DNA of 7,909 bases from Deltaproteobacteria bacterium (GTDB lineage Bacteria; Desulfobacterota; Desulfobacteria; Desulfobacterales; C00003060). This document shows positions 6,188 through 7,909 of the stretch, in pieces. The stretch is from positions 1 through 7,909 of the forward strand of contig JAFDFO010000108.1 of the NCBI GenBank assembly GCA_019309815.1. The letters are read 5' to 3'. Below the pieces are notes generated by a model. That model was not told where the DNA came from. It did not search any database and saw only the letters and a program-made list of their open reading frames with translations. Both the position numbers and the translations under genes were made by a program. Numbering within the stretch: position 1 is the stretch's first letter; each line of letters starts with the position of its first letter.

Positions 6188-6259
6188 GTACTCAGGATAA
6201 CCCTATGCACTGTCCAAACAAATAACCAATAACTATTAACGAATGACTACCAATAAACC

Positions 6260-7063
6260 ATGCCCTCGATTTTAGACAACATTGGTCACACACCACTGGT
6301 TGAAATAACGCGTCTCAACCCCAACCCTAACGTGACGCTTCTGGCCAAGCTCGAGTATTTCAACCCTAGTGGTTCCGTGAAAGACCGTATTGCCAAATCC
6401 ATGATCGAAGCGGGAGAGGCATCCGGCGCCCTCACCCCGGACAAGATCGTACTGGAGGCCACGAGTGGCAACACCGGGATTGGACTCGCGCTGGTCTGTG
6501 CGGTCAAAGGATACCGGCTTCTTCTGACCATGTCCGAGTCTGCCAGTGTAGAGCGGCGCAAGATCCTCCAGGCAATGGGAGCCGAAATCCGACTGACCCC
6601 CGATCATCTTGGAACGGATGGGGCCATTGAGGAGGCATACCGGCTGGCTCGCGAACAACCGGAAAGCTATTTCATAACGGATCAATTCAACAGCGAAGCG
6701 AACTGGCGGGCCCATTACAATGGCACCGGTCCCGAAATCTGGGAACAAACAGCAGGGAAAATTACCGCGCTGATTGCAACCATGGGGACCACTGGTACCC
6801 TTATGGGGCTCTCGAGGCGTTTGAAGGAGTACAACCCGGAAATCCGTATTGTGGGTGTGGAACCTTATCTCGGGCATAAGATCCAAGGCCTCAAGAACAT
6901 GAAGGAGTCCTACCAGCCAGAAATATATGAGAAGGACCGCATAGACAAGAAGCTCAACATTGATGATGAGGCGGCCTTTGAGATGTCGCGGCGCCTTGCC
7001 CGGGAGGAAGGGATCTTTGCAGGCATGAGTGCCGGCGCCGCTATGGGATCTTTGCAGGCATGA
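6260..7063 (+). CDS. Cysteine synthase (PLP-dependent), truncated by a frameshifting duplication
   Basis: This fold-type II PLP enzyme makes cysteine from an activated serine (O-acetyl- or O-phosphoserine) and sulfide. Family features are: IGHTPLV (8-14), NPSGSVKDR with PLP lysine 41, TSGNTGIG (68-75), MSESASVERR (91-100), the phosphate loop GTTGT (176-180), GHKIQGL (205-211) and GMSAGAA (255-261), whose serine contacts the PLP ring. MSESASVERR replaces the more usual MPETxSxERR, so the donor substrate is uncertain. The frame ends after residue 267. About 50 residues of the fold, including VVLPDGGERYLSTP, now lie in the next frame, because the 35-bp duplication at 7010-7079 adds a length not divisible by three. 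Ignoring one copy, the frame runs on unbroken into the CysRS-like region, so the ancestral gene was a fusion. The leader before the ATG is A/C-rich (ACCAATAA words) and lacks a Shine-Dalgarno. Calling it a pseudogene or a split gene is equally open. Confidence 0.88.
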   Translation: MPSILDNIGHTPLVEITRLNPNPNVTLLAKLEYFNPSGSVKDRIAKSMIEAGEASGALTPDKIVLEATSGNTGIGLALVCAVKGYRLLLTMSESASVERRKILQAMGAEIRLTPDHLGTDGAIEEAYRLAREQPESYFITDQFNSEANWRAHYNGTGPEIWEQTAGKITALIATMGTTGTLMGLSRRLKEYNPEIRIVGVEPYLGHKIQGLKNMKESYQPEIYEKDRIDKKLNIDDEAAFEMSRRLAREEGIFAGMSAGAAMGSLQA

Positions 7064-7079
7064 GTGCCGGCGCCGCTAT
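7010..7079. repeat. Exact 35-bp tandem duplication inside the cysteine synthase gene
   Basis: Bases 7010-7044 and 7045-7079 are identical. The borders are ambiguous by two bases because both copies are followed by GG. Each copy encodes the GIFAGMSAGAAM segment and contains the self-complementary words GCCGGC and GGCGCC, which favour slippage. Thirty-five is not a multiple of three, so the duplication shifts the frame and places TGA at 7061-7063. Confidence 0.95.
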
Positions 7080-7909
7080 GGCGGGAGCGGTTCAAGAAGT
7101 GAGATCTATGTCCGACGGTGTGGTCGTAGTGGTTTTGCCTGATGGTGGAGAACGCTATCTGAGCACTCCGCTCTTTGCCATACAGGAGGAAACGAACCTC
7201 AGATTATACAATCCCCTGACTCGCTCAAAAGAACCATTCGCGCCCCTCCAATCCGGTAAGGTGTCCATCTATTCTAGCGGGCCTACGGCGCACGATCGAA
7301 TACATGTCGGAGAATGCCGGCGCTTTGTCATAGCTGACCTTGTTCGGCGATACCTCGAGTCCAAGGAATTTGCGGTCACGCATATCGTGAATATCTCGGA
7401 CCTGAACGACAAAACCATCGATGGGGCTGAACAGGCAGACATGCCGATGAAGCCATTTACTGACAAGAACCTGCAGGCCTTCATGGAAGACACGGAGATC
7501 CTGGGTATCAAACCGGCAACACGGTATCCCAGGGCCAGCGAACATGTCGAGGATATGGTGACACTGACGGAGCGACTTGTGGAAAAGGGCTTTGCCTACG
7601 AAAAGCTCCGGTCAGTCTATTACGATATTTCCAGGTATCCGGACTATGGCCAATTCTCAGGGGTCGATCTTGATAAGATCAAGCTCGGCTCTACCGTGGA
7701 CCTTGATGAGTATGAAAAGGATAATCCAAGAGATTTCACGCTTTTCAAACGGGCCAGGCTGTCTGAACTCAAGCAGGGGATTTCTACGCAAACCAACTGG
7801 GGTCAGGTCAGGCCGAGCTGGCACATCGAGTCTGTGGCAATCGCCATGAAATACCTTGGAGAGACATTTGACATTTACACCAGTGGCCGCGATCTGATCT
7901 TTCCGCATC
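7060..7909 (+). CDS. C-terminal piece of cysteine synthase fused to a CysRS-like domain (partial, runs off the window)
   Basis: The frame is open for 283 codons to the window edge. An ATG at 7060 overlaps the upstream TGA as ATGA, so translational coupling is possible, and no good Shine-Dalgarno is present. Residues 1-42 repeat SAGAA and complete the cysteine synthase (VVVVVLPDGGERYLSTP). From about 47 the protein follows class I cysteinyl-tRNA synthetase: RLYNPLTRSKEPF, IVNISDLNDK (compare IRNITDIDDK), NPRDFTLFK (compare NPMDFVLWK), VRPSWHIES and LIFPH. Several key positions differ from the canonical enzyme. The zinc ligand in YVCG is serine 73 (YSSG), HIGH is HVGE (82-85), and the second zinc cysteine of WHIECSA is serine 258 (WHIES). 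The remaining zinc ligands and KMSKS lie beyond the edge. Charging of tRNA-Cys by a normal mechanism is therefore doubtful. The organism presumably has another cysS. I leave the gene symbol blank for this reason. Confidence 0.85.
   Translation, partial: MSAGAAMAGAVQEVRSMSDGVVVVVLPDGGERYLSTPLFAIQEETNLRLYNPLTRSKEPFAPLQSGKVSIYSSGPTAHDRIHVGECRRFVIADLVRRYLESKEFAVTHIVNISDLNDKTIDGAEQADMPMKPFTDKNLQAFMEDTEILGIKPATRYPRASEHVEDMVTLTERLVEKGFAYEKLRSVYYDISRYPDYGQFSGVDLDKIKLGSTVDLDEYEKDNPRDFTLFKRARLSELKQGISTQTNWGQVRPSWHIESVAIAMKYLGETFDIYTSGRDLIFPH

Noticed and set aside
6032..6259. T-box riboswitch controlling the cysteine genes
   Set aside because: Small stems exist, but I see no T-box bulge sequence, specifier-loop layout or terminator with a U tract.

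Overview
The window reads as a moderate-GC chromosomal segment from a Gram-negative bacterium. It carries a full-length DsbD, which implies an inner membrane and periplasm, and a sigma-54 activator. The gene content, the gene neighbourhoods and the TTTAGGCAC-rich intergenic repeats fit a delta-proteobacterial (Desulfobacterota-like) organism best. That placement is inference, because no rRNA or other marker gene is present. All recognisable genes are on the + strand.

Layout. Bases 1-275 hold no gene: a 37-bp tandem repeat, then a 127-bp element (92-218). Next come tmk (276-920) and, 10 bp later, dsbD (931-2751), probably one transcript. A gap of 178 bp follows, with a good sigma-70 promoter, a palindrome in its spacer and a long imperfect hairpin in the presumed leader. 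It precedes a membrane-anchored sigma-54 activator (2930-4258). thiL (4332-5348) follows closely. A HIT-family hydrolase (5490-5903) has its own promoter and a very strong ribosome binding site. Two bases after its stop lies an inverted copy of the 127-bp element (5905-6031). The five genes from tmk to the HIT gene are therefore bracketed by inverted repeats about 5.7 kb apart. The rest of the 356-bp gene-free stretch (5904-6259) holds small hairpins, a candidate promoter and a fragment of the repeat end.

The most notable locus is at the right end. A cysteine synthase reading frame (6260-7063) would continue into a cysteinyl-tRNA synthetase-like domain as one fused protein, but an exact 35-bp tandem duplication (7010-7079) shifts the frame. 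The duplication creates an ATGA stop/start overlap, so the second half may still be translated from an in-frame ATG at 7060. The synthetase-like half runs off the window. It lacks both cysteine zinc ligands of standard CysRS and has HVGE where the HIGH motif should be. It is therefore either a diverged enzyme or a decaying paralogue.

Functionally, tmk (dTTP supply), thiL (thiamine diphosphate) and the HIT hydrolase are housekeeping functions. DsbD moves reducing power to the periplasm. The target of the sigma-54 activator cannot be read from this window. The tandem cysteine synthase/CysRS-like pair would link cysteine formation with something resembling cysteine activation.
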